Positions 50,521 through 63,300 of a stretch of 64,000 bases of DNA are shown one piece after another. How positions within the stretch are numbered: the stretch's first letter is position 1; the number at the start of each line of letters is the position of its first letter. Below the pieces are notes generated by a model. The model saw only the letters and a list, made by a program, of their open reading frames with translations, was not told where the DNA came from and did not search any database. Location: NCBI GenBank assembly GCA_920105625.2, contig OV050031.1, forward strand, positions 6,737,501 to 6,801,500. Reading direction: 5' to 3'. Source of the DNA: Clusia tigrina. Its lineage: Eukaryota; Arthropoda; Insecta; Diptera; Clusiidae. Position numbers and translations under genes: made by a program.

Positions 50521-52096
50521 GAGCTGAAGTGGAAGTTGCAGTGGCAATAACATATATACACACATATAACTGCTCTTTAAGGCGTATTAACCAAACCGCA
50601 AGAATAAGTGCCTTTGTAGTGTGCATCGATCTTGTGAGAAATTTATATATCAACATGGCTTGCGTTTATTTTGCGCGTATTTCACTATACTCAAAAATAA
50701 GAACTCCTTCAATGCAAAACAAAATGAAAGCAAATGCCCCTCAACTATATAACAACTAATATCAATACTACTACTACTAACGGAAATTTATGCCCATATA
50801 TATACGCATATAAAGGATATTACACTAACATTACGAACTTTTCAGAAAACCTAGTATAAATTGTATAGTATAACTATTTAAATCGATTAGTATTAGAGAC
50901 AACCAACAAGCAGCCCGGCAGTATGTAGTATGAGAAAGTTGCTGCAAACTTTAAAAACAATTCACTCGCTCACACACATACGCATACATGCATTCATGCA
51001 AAAGTATTATGTTAAACTTCATTTCGTTTTTAAAATTTCGTTTTTACATTTTCATTATTTAACACGAATTTGTTACGTTGCACACACGGCTCTCCCGCAT
51101 ACTCATGAGATTAAACGAGAGCAGGCGGCCTTCCCCTCGCTCCTCATACTTAGTCTAACTCGTTAATTGCTAAGTGGACAATTTCCTTTACTCAACTGAA
51201 ACTTTGTGTTCCTTCGTTTTGTTGTAATACGTATGATAAATTTTTTTTGTAAATTTGTTTCGCGAAAGTTGTTACTAGTAATACGCAATACCAACCCCCC
51301 CCCCGCCCCCAAGTATGAAAATTAAACAAAAATTAACATTCAGTGTTAATTTTATTAAATGGTATCTTTTGTTTCTTTCCTAAATCAATCTAAAATTTGT
51401 TATACGCAAATATGTTTGTCATACCTCCCAATCAAACAACTAATAAAATATATACTATAATATGAACACATTTAATTGTTTAAATAATCAGTAAACACGA
51501 GAAAACTGCATTTGTCTCTCATTATGTATTTTGTATTAAGTTTTAATAGATATATAATTATAATTTTATGTTTCTTATTTTCTTTTGATACAAAAAGGGA
51601 ACAGTTTTCCACCCCAAATTTTGTTTATGAACATAAAAAACCAAATTGTTGCATGTTGTATTACACAGAAGAAACGTTACGCCTCCGCCCTCGTAGCTGG
51701 GTGTGGTGTTTTTTTATGATTTCTCTTTGTGGCGATTATGATTTCAGCATTGAATTATTTCTGTTTTGTGTAAAACTTACGTATCATTATATTAATGTTG
51801 TACTCTTATTAAATTATTAACGTTTCTCTCTCACACCACGAATATTTATTTAGACTTATATTAATTAATTTCATTCATTATTGTATCTCTACTGTAGTGT
51901 TTAGCAGTTGAATAAGAATGCGCTAACTTCATACAATTTCTCTTATAATTAATTTTATTTATCTCTTTTAATGTTTTGAATACTTTTTTATAATTATTTC
52001 ATAACTATGCAAATAAAACATCGTTTTTTACATTAAACAAATATATTAAAAATTTATTATTTATAAAAAAAAATTATATAATAGTGTAGTAGTGTA
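50521..52096. other. 3' flank of msps
   Basis: AT-rich, probably including the msps 3' untranslated region. AATAAA occurs at 51442 and 52012 among others. A poly-C run lies near 51294-51310. No gene is seen. Confidence 0.45.
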
Positions 52097-52335
52097 TCTA
52101 TATATATAAAAATGGAAGTTTGTATGTCTGTCCTTTATAGAATCGTAAACTATGCATTTGATCAAAGGGGAGCGGTACCTCCCATACAAATCAAAATGAA
52201 TTGAATATTTGTATAATGTCTTTCCTTCAAATTTATTTATTTAAACTACTCATCCGATTTCAAAAATTCTTTGACCAGCTGAATGCTACACCCCCCTACA
52301 ATTCAGGGGTAGCGAAGCGCACCGGGTACAGCTAG
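52097..52335. mobile_element. Non-autonomous Helitron, 239 bp
   Basis: It starts TCTATATATATAAAA and ends ...GGGTACAGCTAG, lies between an A (52096) and a T (52336), and has no inverted ends or target duplication. All are Helitron features. A small hairpin (CCCCT/AGGGG, 52293-52309) lies about 26 bases before the CTAG end. The terminal style matches short Helitrons common in insect genomes. It has no coding capacity. Confidence 0.8.
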
Positions 52336-52481
52336 TTACATATAAAATGGTATATTGAATTATTTTCGTTTGAACTCTACTCCCCTACTCCCACTCTGCT
52401 CATCCTTACTTCATTGTCAATCAACCTTTGTTATACGACTTAGGTGTGACTTGACCAAAAACCTACTTTTGGTAAACACGT

Positions 52482-52705
52482 TGCAACTATAGTCAACAAA
52501 GCTTCTCTGACTCTAGGCTTCATAAAACGCTGGGCAAAGGAGTTCAAAGACCCCTTTATTACCAAACTTGTGTACACTTCCTTGGTACGCCCATCATTAG
52601 AATACGCAAGTGTTGTGTGGTGTCCTAGATATGCCTGTTACTCTGATGGTATTGAATCGGTTCAAAAGCGGAACTATTTGGATTTTGCACCGTCTCGTAG
52701 TGTAT
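52482..52705 (+). pseudogene. Jockey-type reverse transcriptase fragment
   Basis: In one open frame the sequence encodes TLGFIKRWAKEFKDPFITKL, then LVRPSLEYASVVWCPRY and GIESVQKR. These are characteristic of the C-terminal end of Jockey-clade (non-LTR) reverse transcriptases. The rest of the element is missing on both sides, so it is a truncated relic. Confidence 0.75.
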
Positions 52706-55080
52706 GATTTCAATTTAGTTTCGGAGGTGATTTGTTCGAATGAACCCAAACATATGTTGAAATCGAAAATGAGCAACTGTTGGATAGCCATGGAGTAAAT
52801 ACATACTAGTGGAGGCACCTGAGAAGCAGCAGTTGACGATGCAGCGAACCTAGTAAACAGCGTTGCGCGGACGGAAAGTGGTGTCGAAATTGTGTGTAGA
52901 GTGTTAGCAACTTTATTAGTATTTGGAGTATTATTGAACATTTCTTGTATACTGTACTGCCGTGTTGTCATCGAAATGAATCCAAACACTTTTTCTTTCA
53001 AACCGCGTGTAGTTCTCTTTGTATATCTTTGTTTATCTGTTTAATTTAATCCTTCCTAAATCGCTATCAGGCCTTTGAGGCTTAGCGTAACTGTTAGGTT
53101 AGGGAGGTGGTTTTAGTGAGTAAAATTCTCACACTCTTGGGTGGTGCGTACCCACCCCCTCGTGTCTACGGAAAAAGAGAATGTTGCTCGTTTCATTCAG
53201 ATGTGGACTGGGTAGATCAGGTTGAGCGGCACAGTTAGGCCATGACCTGCAAAGAATAATAATTTTAGCCTCATATAACAATATATAGATTTTGGCAGTC
53301 AAGACCCCGCAATTTTATTCGCTCATAATAAAAATAATTGATTTCTTTGACTTCGAACACGGTTCCCCAGCAGTGTTGCCACACAAGGCAGGGATTGGTT
53401 TCACTCTAAAGCTAGTTGTATTTCTTATTTGTTTATATTCTTACTTGAATGTTCATGTATCACATGATTGGAATGTCATATATAGTACAATGAATGATTG
53501 TAGTCCAAGTGCTATGTACAAGAAAGTGGGGATGGTACGGGTAGTTAAGTACATATAGTACATCACAAAGATTTTTAACTTTATTATACGAATATATCAT
53601 CAATTAATCAGATGAAGTTTATATGAATATATCATCAATTAATCTGATATGGATATTGAGATATGAATCTGTGCGAATAGTGGGGCGGCTCTATGGAAGT
53701 TGAGTAAGACATAATCTAGAAGCAAGTTGAATCTCTATATAAGAGTATGACTAGTTGTTCCGACAATAGAAAAACAAAAGCACATCGCTTCGCTCAAACA
53801 ATACAGCGATAATAAGACGAAGCTAATCCTAAGCTATATACTTGTATAAGCAAGCAAAATGAAGCGTTGGTTTCAGTTGAGCTTGCAACGGGAAGATTGC
53901 TACTGGTGTTCAGCACCTGTCACAGTCAGTCGTGAATTGTTCTGGAGCGCAGTCTGATTTCTAGTAGGATAGTTTCTGTTTGAAATTTGAATGATTTTAA
54001 GAATTTTCGAATCTGGTTAAATTGTTTGTTATTATTGTTTAATAATTGAGTGAATAATCAACTGGAGAAAAACATTCTAATAAGATTCGCCTTTGCAGTT
54101 TTTGCTGATATACGCTAAAAATTAATCAACAGAAAGAAATCAGACGCAAAAAAAAAGCACCTGTCAGGGATCAAGAAGTATAGAAATAATATTTCTCTTC
54201 CTTGGGGGTGGTTCGATAGCATTATTTTCGTTCACGGGGCTTGACATAAGACAGAGTGTCGCTTTGTCAGATGAAAAAACGAGGTCAATTATATTGTTGA
54301 ATAGTGAATATCATTTTGCACGAATGGTGTCTGTGTCTTGTTTCATTCCATATCGATTTAAACGATTGCGCCCCCGTTGAGTTAGTTGGTAGAATCTTTC
54401 AAAGGAACGCATAAGTGTGTATGTTCTTAAGAAGTTCGTGCCCTAAGTCTTCTCGTCTTGGTTTACAGGAGGCTTTTTACCTATATTCTTAATAAGTTCG
54501 CTGCTTAAGTCTTTGTATGTTGGCTTACAAAAAGCTTTGCCTGATCAACAACGGGAATAAATAGATAAGCTGAGGTCTAACTTTTTTATCAGTAAAACTA
54601 GTATTATAAAATAGACTAGGAGGATAAAGGAGCATGTTATCTTGATGATGGCATTCTGGAAATATATTTAAAATTTGATGCAAACCGGCCAGTTTTTTCA
54701 ATTTTGGGAGAATACTGTTTAAGTGCATTTATGATGCTATGCCAAGTACTTCGGCATCAGTATGCGTACATACATCCACATCGTGGTATAAAAAAAAAAA
54801 TAAAAAAAATACACCTCCATCAAAGTCCTGGTGATATTTTCCTCTCATTCTCATTCTCATGGAATGGGCAAAAATTCCCAGGCAGTTCTTGTAAAGTGAT
54901 TGAATTATTAGGTAATAATTCTAATAATGATCTAAATTGACTTATGGAGAGGTTCAGCATTGTCCTTAGATTCGCTTTCTGAAGAAATGACTTCTTCAAA
55001 ATCTCTGGAACTGAATTATTTATCATTTATTTTGCAAAATTGCTTGAAAAAAAATCTGTTGGTCGAAGGGAAAAGGGCGA
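52706..55080. other. Intergenic stretch, no gene recognised
   Basis: Short open frames only. Near-identical copies of ATATGAATATATCATCAATTAATC occur at about 53588 and 53620. Part of this region may be further retroelement debris next to the Jockey fragment. Confidence 0.35.
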
Positions 55081-55084
55081 TTTT

Positions 55085-55390
55085 ATCAGAACACAAATAA
55101 AATATGCCATGAATGAAATAAATATATAAAAACAAAGAAATAAATATTTAAAAAATACGCCCATTCATTCAGATTGGAAATTAATGAAATAAATATTTAA
55201 AAAGAATGAAATAAATATTTAAAATTTTTTATTTAATTTGAATGAATGAAAAAATATTAAAACAGAATGAAATAAATATTAAATATATATTCCAATTAAT
55301 TCGGATTTACAATGAATGAAATAAATATTTAAAAAATATTCCAATTAATTCGTATTTGCAATGAGTGCAATAAATGTTTAATAAATATGC
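55085..55390. repeat. AT-rich irregular tandem repeat (GAATGAAATAAATATTTAAA)
   Basis: The unit GAATGAAATAAATATTTAAA recurs about seven times with spacers that include CCCATTCATTCAGATT or CCAATTAATTCGTATT. It borders the longer AT-only array to the right. Confidence 0.75.
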
Positions 55391-55689
55391 TTTTTAATAT
55401 ATTTATTTTATTTCTACAATGTTAACAGTATTATATAGAATTTATATTAATTTTGTTTTTAATTTAGCGAGTAACAGCTGCATAAATTTATATTAATTTT
55501 TAATATTCCCTCTAATTTACAAGTATTTAAATTATGTTTTTTATTTAATATGTTTTTTTTTAATATTGAAAATATTTTTTTTTTGTTATTTTCCCTTTTT
55601 TATTTTTTAAAATATATTTTAATCTTGCTAACTTCGTATTTGAAACAAACGTAAAATCTTGTTTCATTATAATTTGATTTGAATAATTT

Positions 55690-56760
55690 TTTTGTATATT
55701 TTGTAACTATATTGAAATAATTTTAAAATTTTTATTTTAAAAGCTCTTTTATTTATTTTCAACAATGTTAATTTTTAAATTTGAAACTATATTAAAAATT
55801 CATTTAAAAAAAAAAAAATATTTTTTTGATTTTGAAACTATATTAAAAATTCGTTGTTAATTTAAAAAATATTTTTTAAATATGAAATTATATTAAATAT
55901 TTATTTTTAATTTTTAAACATATTTTTTAAATTTGAAACTGTATTAAAAATTCATATTTAATTTAAAAATATATTTTTTAAATTTGAAATTATATTAAAA
56001 ATTCGTTTTTAATTTAAAAAAATATTTTTTTAATTTGAACCATATTAAAAATTCGTTGTTAATTTAAAAAATATTTTTAAATTTGAAATTATATTAAAAA
56101 TTTATTTTTAATTAATAAAAAATTTTTTAAAATTTTAAACTACATATATTAAAAATTCATTTTTAATTAAATTTTTTTTTTTAAATTTTAGATTATATTA
56201 AACATTGATTTTTAATTTAAAAAAATTTTTTTGAATTTGAAACTATATTAAAAATTCGTTGTTAATTTAAAAAATATTTTTTAAATTTGAAATCATATTA
56301 AAAATTGATTTTTAATTTAAAAATTTTTTTTTGAATTTGAAACTATATTAAAAATTTGTTGTTAATTTAAAAAATATTTTTTAAATTTGAAATCATATTA
56401 AAAATTGATTTTTAATTTAAAAAAATATTTTTTGAATTTGAAACTATATTAAAAATTTTTTAATTTAAAAAAAATTTTTTTTTAAATTTGAAATCATATT
56501 AAAAATTGATGTTTAATTTAAAAAAATATTTTTTAAATTTGAAACTATAATAAAAATTTGTTAATTTAAAAAAATATTTTTTAAATTTGAAATTATATTA
56601 AAAATTCATTTTTAATTTAAAAAAATATTTTTTGAATTTGAAACTATATTCAAAATTTGTTAATTTAAAAAATTTTTTTTTAAAATTTGAAATTATATTA
56701 AAAATTCATTTTTAATTTCAAAAATACTAAATAAAAACTTGACATTTTTCTTAATTTAAA
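55690..56760. repeat. About 50-bp AT-only tandem array, about 20 copies
   Basis: The core unit is TTTGAAACTATATTAAAAAT, followed by TCGTTGTTAATTTAAAAAAT and ATTTTTTAAA. Unit length varies through changes in the A and T runs. GC content is only a few percent over 1 kb. Two sub-types alternate, one with GAAACTATATT and one with GAAATTATATT or GAAATCATATT, which points to a two-unit higher-order repeat of about 100 bp. Confidence 0.85.
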
Positions 56761-57257
56761 TTTTTAATAAATTTATTTTAAATTTGAATAAATTTTATAT
56801 ATTAAAAATAAAAAATAAATAAAATAAATATTCAATTCAAATAATATGCGAAAAAAATTATTATAAAATTATAATAAAATTACATCGAATTTTATGTTTC
56901 CTCTTAATACATAAAATTATCACTCAATTTCTATATAAATTTCTTCTATTGTAATTTTAATTATATTTAATAATTTTTTTTCGCATATTATTTTAATCGA
57001 ATATTTATGTATATTTTTAAAAATTACAAACAAATTTTTTTTCGAAAAATTGCTTGAAAAAAAAATTTTTTTTTAAATTTGTAGAATTTTTTTTTTATGC
57101 AACTAACAAAAGCGAAATATATTTTGTAATTAATATTTTCATTTAGTTTTCTGAAATATCGTTTTTGTTTTATTTTACTGACTCACTTTTCAGTTTTGTG
57201 TTTTAAGCATAGCAAATTATTTCGCATGATTAATTATAATTAATAAATAAATAATTA

Positions 57258-57263
57258 TTTATT
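57258..57263 (-). terminator. Candidate polyadenylation signal of the NACHT-WD gene
   Basis: AATAAA on the minus strand, 90 bases past the stop codon. The region is so AT-rich that chance matches are likely. Confidence 0.35.
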
Positions 57264-57352
57264 AAAATATTTCAAAAATACCTCTTTAACATTCTGATTC
57301 GCCCCCTTTACCTTAGCCTAAAACAAAATACTGCCAGTCTTCACGATATACT

Positions 57353-60300
57353 TTACTCAGCCGCAAGCTCCTCCACCCCTTCCCCATTTTGCTTCAGTTC
57401 CACGTCGAAATCCTTACCGCCACTCCTTCGTCCTTTGTGAGCATCGAAACGTGAGGATATGGTGGCCACTCGTATAGCAGCCTTGAAGCCCACACGCGCC
57501 TTCATTTTGGCCAGCTTTGCTTTCCAGTTCTCATCGCGCGACGGCAACGCGTTCAGAAACTCGACCATTTCCTCCTTTTTGGGATCGACAATCGCCAGCA
57601 CAGATATGCATCCGTCGACGGTGCCCAGAACGATGCAGCGGCCGTCCTTGCTGCTCTTGATGGCCGTCAATTCCGCCTGCAGACGATAGTTGGCGATCAT
57701 TTCAGTGTCCGAGTTGCGGAAGACTCGTATGGTCTTGCGTCCACTGTGATAATAGCACACGTATTCGTCGTTCTCGGTGAAGACGCATATCACCGAGAAC
57801 ACCCCCTCAGCCACTTTGGGTATGAAGGTCTTCACTGTGGTGCCCTTGCGTAGTTCGAGCATTTCCAGACCACCCCTGCAAGCAAACGAATGAAAGGCTT
57901 AGAAATATGCTCACAATGAGTGAGTTGATCAACTGACCTGGTGGGCGCATATAAACCACATTTGCCGTCTCGCGTAATGCTGCCGCCCCATTTCGTCACC
58001 GAGCGCACATGCTTCTTGGTCTTTATGTCCATGACGCTGCCCTTTTCGCTGCTAATCACGGCCACTTGATTCGCTTTGTGCGGCATGGGGACCAGAGAAA
58101 TCACTTCCTAGATGCGGTAAACAGAAATAGGGTTTTAGATGCATGCTACATTCGGCAATAACCACTTGGGTGGTTACTATTTCCCAGCAGAAAGATAGTC
58201 AACCTAATTCTGGATCGAAAAACCAGAGACAAATATTCTGAGCTCCCTTTACTAGGGAGGTTCTAATGCAGAACTGGGTTGAAGCTTGAATATTCGACCT
58301 CGATTTGTTCGATCCGCCTTCTGCCAGGGACTTACTTTAATTCCGCAACCTTTGAGCAGAATTTTGGAAACGAAAACACCATTCGTAGCGCTGTAGACCG
58401 CAATGCAATCCTTGTTCGCTTTATCCACGCTGCAGGCAATTATATAAGCTGAGTCTGTGGAGATGACCGACTGGCGGAATGGCAAGCCTGGCACCATTCG
58501 CACCGCATACTCGAAGCGAAATAGCAAAGTACCCTCTGGAATTAAGAGTTAGAATCCCTTCCAATACTGTCTCACCACACTCACCTGGTACAGCCCGCAC
58601 TGAGGTAATGGCCGTCAGACGATTGCCATCCTCGCCTCCCGTGGCTTCCTTCTGATTTATATTGGGGCACGATACCGTCATTGCCTTATAGCCATAGTCC
58701 ATGAGTGTGATTTGCTGTATGCCCGGCTGATCGTCGCGATAGACCACCTGCTCGGACACACGATTCCACACCAGAAATTTACCCGTCTCCGACGATATGA
58801 CGAAGCGACCGTCTGGCGTTATCTCGGCGTGTGTGACAATCGCTCCCAAAGGACTATCCGCCAATTTCGCTAGCAATCGACCCGAGCGAGTCTCCCAAAC
58901 ACCCACGCAGCTACGGGTGACAGTAACCGCCAAATCCACCTCAGAGAGACTACATAGAAGAGACACACGTATAATTGTGAAGTCCACGAAAGTTCCTCAG
59001 CGCTACAACCAACCTGATATTGTCAATCTGCAGTTCGTGACGATCGATTACATGGACCTTCTCGAAGATGTTGTTGATGTTCCACACCTTTACCGACCGA
59101 TCTATGGACGATGTGACTACGTTGTTCCAATTGCCGATGGTCAATGCCTCGAGCTGTATAATGCGCCCAAAATGGGCATCCAGCACTTTGGCGAGTAGTC
59201 TCGTCTCCAGGCTCCACACATACAGGTTCTTGCGCACACCTGCCACAGCGTAATCCAGCTTCGAGCTCACCATTATCGAATTGGACTGCATTATTTTTGT
59301 GGTAATGTTGCGCACACCGTGTGGCAAAGCGAAATACATGGCGTCTTCGCTTAGACGATGCCCCTCGTGCCCGAAATCCCAGATGACGAAACCTTTGCCA
59401 GCAGTGCCCAACAGCATGCGATCATCCTGATCCAAGCGCAATTGCAACAACATTTCCTTATCGTCATTTTCATATCTAGGCAAATGCTCCTCCAACCGCC
59501 AGCCTGTTTCATCGTTGTCGTTGTCGAAACTAAATACACTGACCTATATTCGAGAGAAGGGTTTCGTTATGCATATCTAGATATGTTTCATCCAAGTACC
59601 TGAAAGTTGGTCTCTTCAGCGCAGCAATAGACTTTGGTACGTGCCTTATTCATGGCCAGAGCACTGAAATACTGCAGGGGTTTGCAGTTCAGCTCACCGC
59701 GATGAGAGTCCAGACGGAGACGTGTTTCGTTGATGGAACCAGACCATAGGATCAAATTGTAGTCACGTGGTGTTAAGAACTCCATGTCTATAAAGGAACG
59801 AGTTACTGAAAGTCCGGAAATGGAGTCAAATTAGTTACTTAAAATTTCCCATCCCTCGGTGTGGCCCACAACCGGAAAAATGTCGATCAAGTTCCCGCGC
59901 ATATCGAACTGAGCCCACTTCAGCTGGCAAGCTACAAAGAGACTAAGCGGGAATTGTGAGTGTACGGGTTTATAGACCATAGATCTCCAAGATTGCATTC
60001 ATTAGAGTCCTCTTAGCATTTAAACTTCTTCAGTAACCAGGAGAGAAATTTGACTACTTGATTTTTCATATATAAATATTCAACTTGTTGATAGCAGTCG
60101 AGGATGAAAGAGAGAGGGAGGGAGAGAGAGCGAAAGGGAGAGAGGGAGGGAGAGGTAGAGAAAGAAAGCAATATACCACAAGAGAGTGAGAGACAAGTGG
60201 ATGAAACTATAATGGATGACCTTATCAAATCCGAAAAAAATTATTGATGGATCATTCTCACTGACTCTTTTCCTGAGCTTAGAATAATTTCTCAACTTAG

Positions 60301-63300
60301 TCGAATATTGAAAAGAATGCATTCTATCAGATCTCTGAGCTCAGCGGGCCTTCCCCTTTCATACTCACTTTTGATTAAGCAAGTAGAGGCTGCTGACAGG
60401 TCCATCTTCCTCCTCGAAAGGGCTGTTGATCACCACAAACTCACTGGACAGCATGTTTAGCAACACCGTCTGATTGTTGTTGGAATACGCTGCTGCCCAT
60501 TTGTTATCCGGACTTAAAACTAATTGCTGCATGATGCCTTCAATGCCGGGATTGACATCACGCGTCAAATCGGATGTCGACAGATCAAAAGTTATGAAGT
60601 GCGTCGAGATGGAGACCATGTAGCGGAGATCACTTGTTAGACAGAAGGCAAACACGGCGAACTGGTGACCTTCCAGGGAGTACTACGAAATTATGTTTTA
60701 TGTAATTAGAAAAATTATTGATATGATGTTTAAGATTCCCCGGGTGACATTATTCAAGATAATATTCTTACCTTCAGGGGTCCTCCGGGTGTGTGCAAGC
60801 AATGATTGACCGGAATTAGGGAACAATCTTTCGGTCCGCTTCGGTCGCAGGCTCGCAACAACATTTTAATATTCGCATTACCGCCAATTTCGGGCAGGAG
60901 ACGACCCACCAATTGCGGCGCCAACATGTTTGGATAAACTGCCAGAATAGCCCCACCCAAACGCAGAGCATCGGCTACAAGCATCAGTTCTCGCTTAGCC
61001 TCTTTGTCCTCCGTATTGGTGGAAGCATCTTCAAAATCCGCTAAGACTGCCTGCAAGGGGCAGCTGGAGAGTTTGGCATGCAGCCAGTCGTAGTTGAACA
61101 ACACATGCTCAAAAAGATCTTTGAAACGACGCGAGCGCACAAAGTGGAACGGCAGCTCTCCGAACTAGAACAAGCGAACAAAGGAACTTCCATCAAAGAG
61201 GGCTGAAATGTCGGACTCACGGTTTAGATTACCTTGCGTAAATTGTACCGCTTGGAACTGCCGTCCTTGCTGGTGAACACCAGCGGTTGTATGGGAACCT
61301 TTCTGTCCGCTGTGCCCTCCTTGTCGGCCAAACCAAACCTGTGCCGCTGTATTTCGGTGAATTTGAAGGGTTTTGGCACGCCGCCGCCCCAAATGCCTAG
61401 ATAGTAATCCGCTATCATAGAGTGGAAGTACATGGCCATGTTCATGTTTTTAAAGTAGCGTTCTTTGGCTGTGTCGCGGAACTGTCGATGGTACCAGTTC
61501 ATGACGTTGACACCGTCCGCTTCCCGCTCGCTTAAATAATTCGGCAAGTCGTTGCGTATACGCGTCCACAGCAAGGGCGGTATGCGACGCACCGGCGGCA
61601 TGTGGTACTGGTATACATCGTCCAACACTTTGTCATCCAACGAAATCAAGTCCTCCAGTTCGCTCTCCGACAGTCCCGACTTGGCGGCTGTGATGTAGGC
61701 CAAGGCATGAAACACCAAAATGCGTCCGTGCTGTTTCTCAATACGCTCGAATAACATCATAATCGAATCCATAACCGTGTTGGCCAAGTGGGTCTCCTGC
61801 GGACGTGTGTAGCTGCGCCAGCGACAAATCTCAGCGAACACCAACTTGACGAAAATCGGCAACGAACATTTGCTTATGGCATTGGCGACCAGACGCCATT
61901 GGTAGTTGTTCAAGTCGCGACAGGCCGTTTTCATCCACATCTTGATGACGTTCATGGCTAGGTCCTCGCCCAGAGCGGTCACCTCAATGAAGTTCTCCTC
62001 GATGTCGATCATTTTGCGGAGCACGTGGTACTCTTGCGAGACGGTCGGATTCGATTCTTCATTGGCACACGAGATGATTATCTGGAATATTGACAAAAGA
62101 GGCATGTAACTGGGGTTCTTCTACACAGCGACGCTTACCAAATGGAACCATAGAGAGAAAGTGAAATGCGAGTAGGTTAAGGTGTTAGATCCGAATGGAA
62201 TTGAGTATACCAATTTGCCCGAAGGGAGGTATTTACAGTTTAGCAGACACAAGCCAAGCAATTTGGAAAACTTATACATAACTCCGATTTCATGCGTTTA
62301 TACATAGTGCAACTTAGCTAAGAATTCTCATGCTTCGACCAAGGTCGGTCGAACTTCATGCAATGTGGGGCATGCAGTTCATGCGTTTCATGCAAATATA
62401 AGTTATTAAAGAAAAGGGAAGCTCTCCGGCTGGCGGCTTCCCAACTCACCTTGCAGTGGGGTGGCAAACGGGTCGGTATCCACGACACCTTGTTCGAATC
62501 TTGGGTGCCCGTCAACTGATCTACGGAATCCAGATACAAAGTGAGCGGCTGAGTCGGACTTGCATAAGTTAGTAATTGCTTAAAATGTGCTGTTAAAGGG
62601 ACCAGATCGTCCGGTATATTCTCAAAGGGTAGCATGTAATTGTAGGATATCTGCGGAAAATAAAGGAATAATGTAAGAAGAACTCCACCAATTCTCCAAA
62701 AGCTGCGCTCACTCACCTGCTGACAGATCGATATCAAAGTGGGCGTCAGAGCACTCGAGTCTGGCGTGGTGCCTAAGAAGCGTACCACATTTATGGGCCG
62801 CTTGTCGGCAAACCAATCGTTCGCCACTAATGCTCCGCTCTTCGCTAGGAGCGACGTCTTGCCGCAACCTCCTTCGCCATAAAGGACAAGTGGCTTATCT
62901 GAATCCCCCAGCATATATCGCTTGATATGTTCGAGATTCTCCTCACGACCATAGAACACTTTCACCGAATTATTGCAAGCGTGCAAATGCTGAAGGATTT
63001 CAGTTACTATCTGTCCCTGTGCACTGGAGTCTTCTTTGCGCATGGCACGATCGACAAGCTTCACGATATTCTTGTAGAAATGCGAGATGAAGTGGTTCAA
63101 GTACTCCTCGTGCGTTTCGATGTCGAGACCCTCGCGGCCAATCCACTCCACGGTGTATCTGTAAATGGAATTTCAGAAGGATGAGCAGTAATCTGGGTCG
63201 GTGGTTTGTAACACCTACTTTTGCATATTACTCGACTCAATCTTATTCGGCAAACGCACATCCCGCAGATCTCCAAGCAATTTGGCGGACTCTGTGTCCA

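Noticed and set aside
59942..60368. Use of the nearer acceptor before CTTGCCAGCTG in the NACHT-WD gene
   Set aside because: It breaks the frame; the acceptor 12 bases earlier (before TCTCTTTG) joins in frame and gives a continuous protein.
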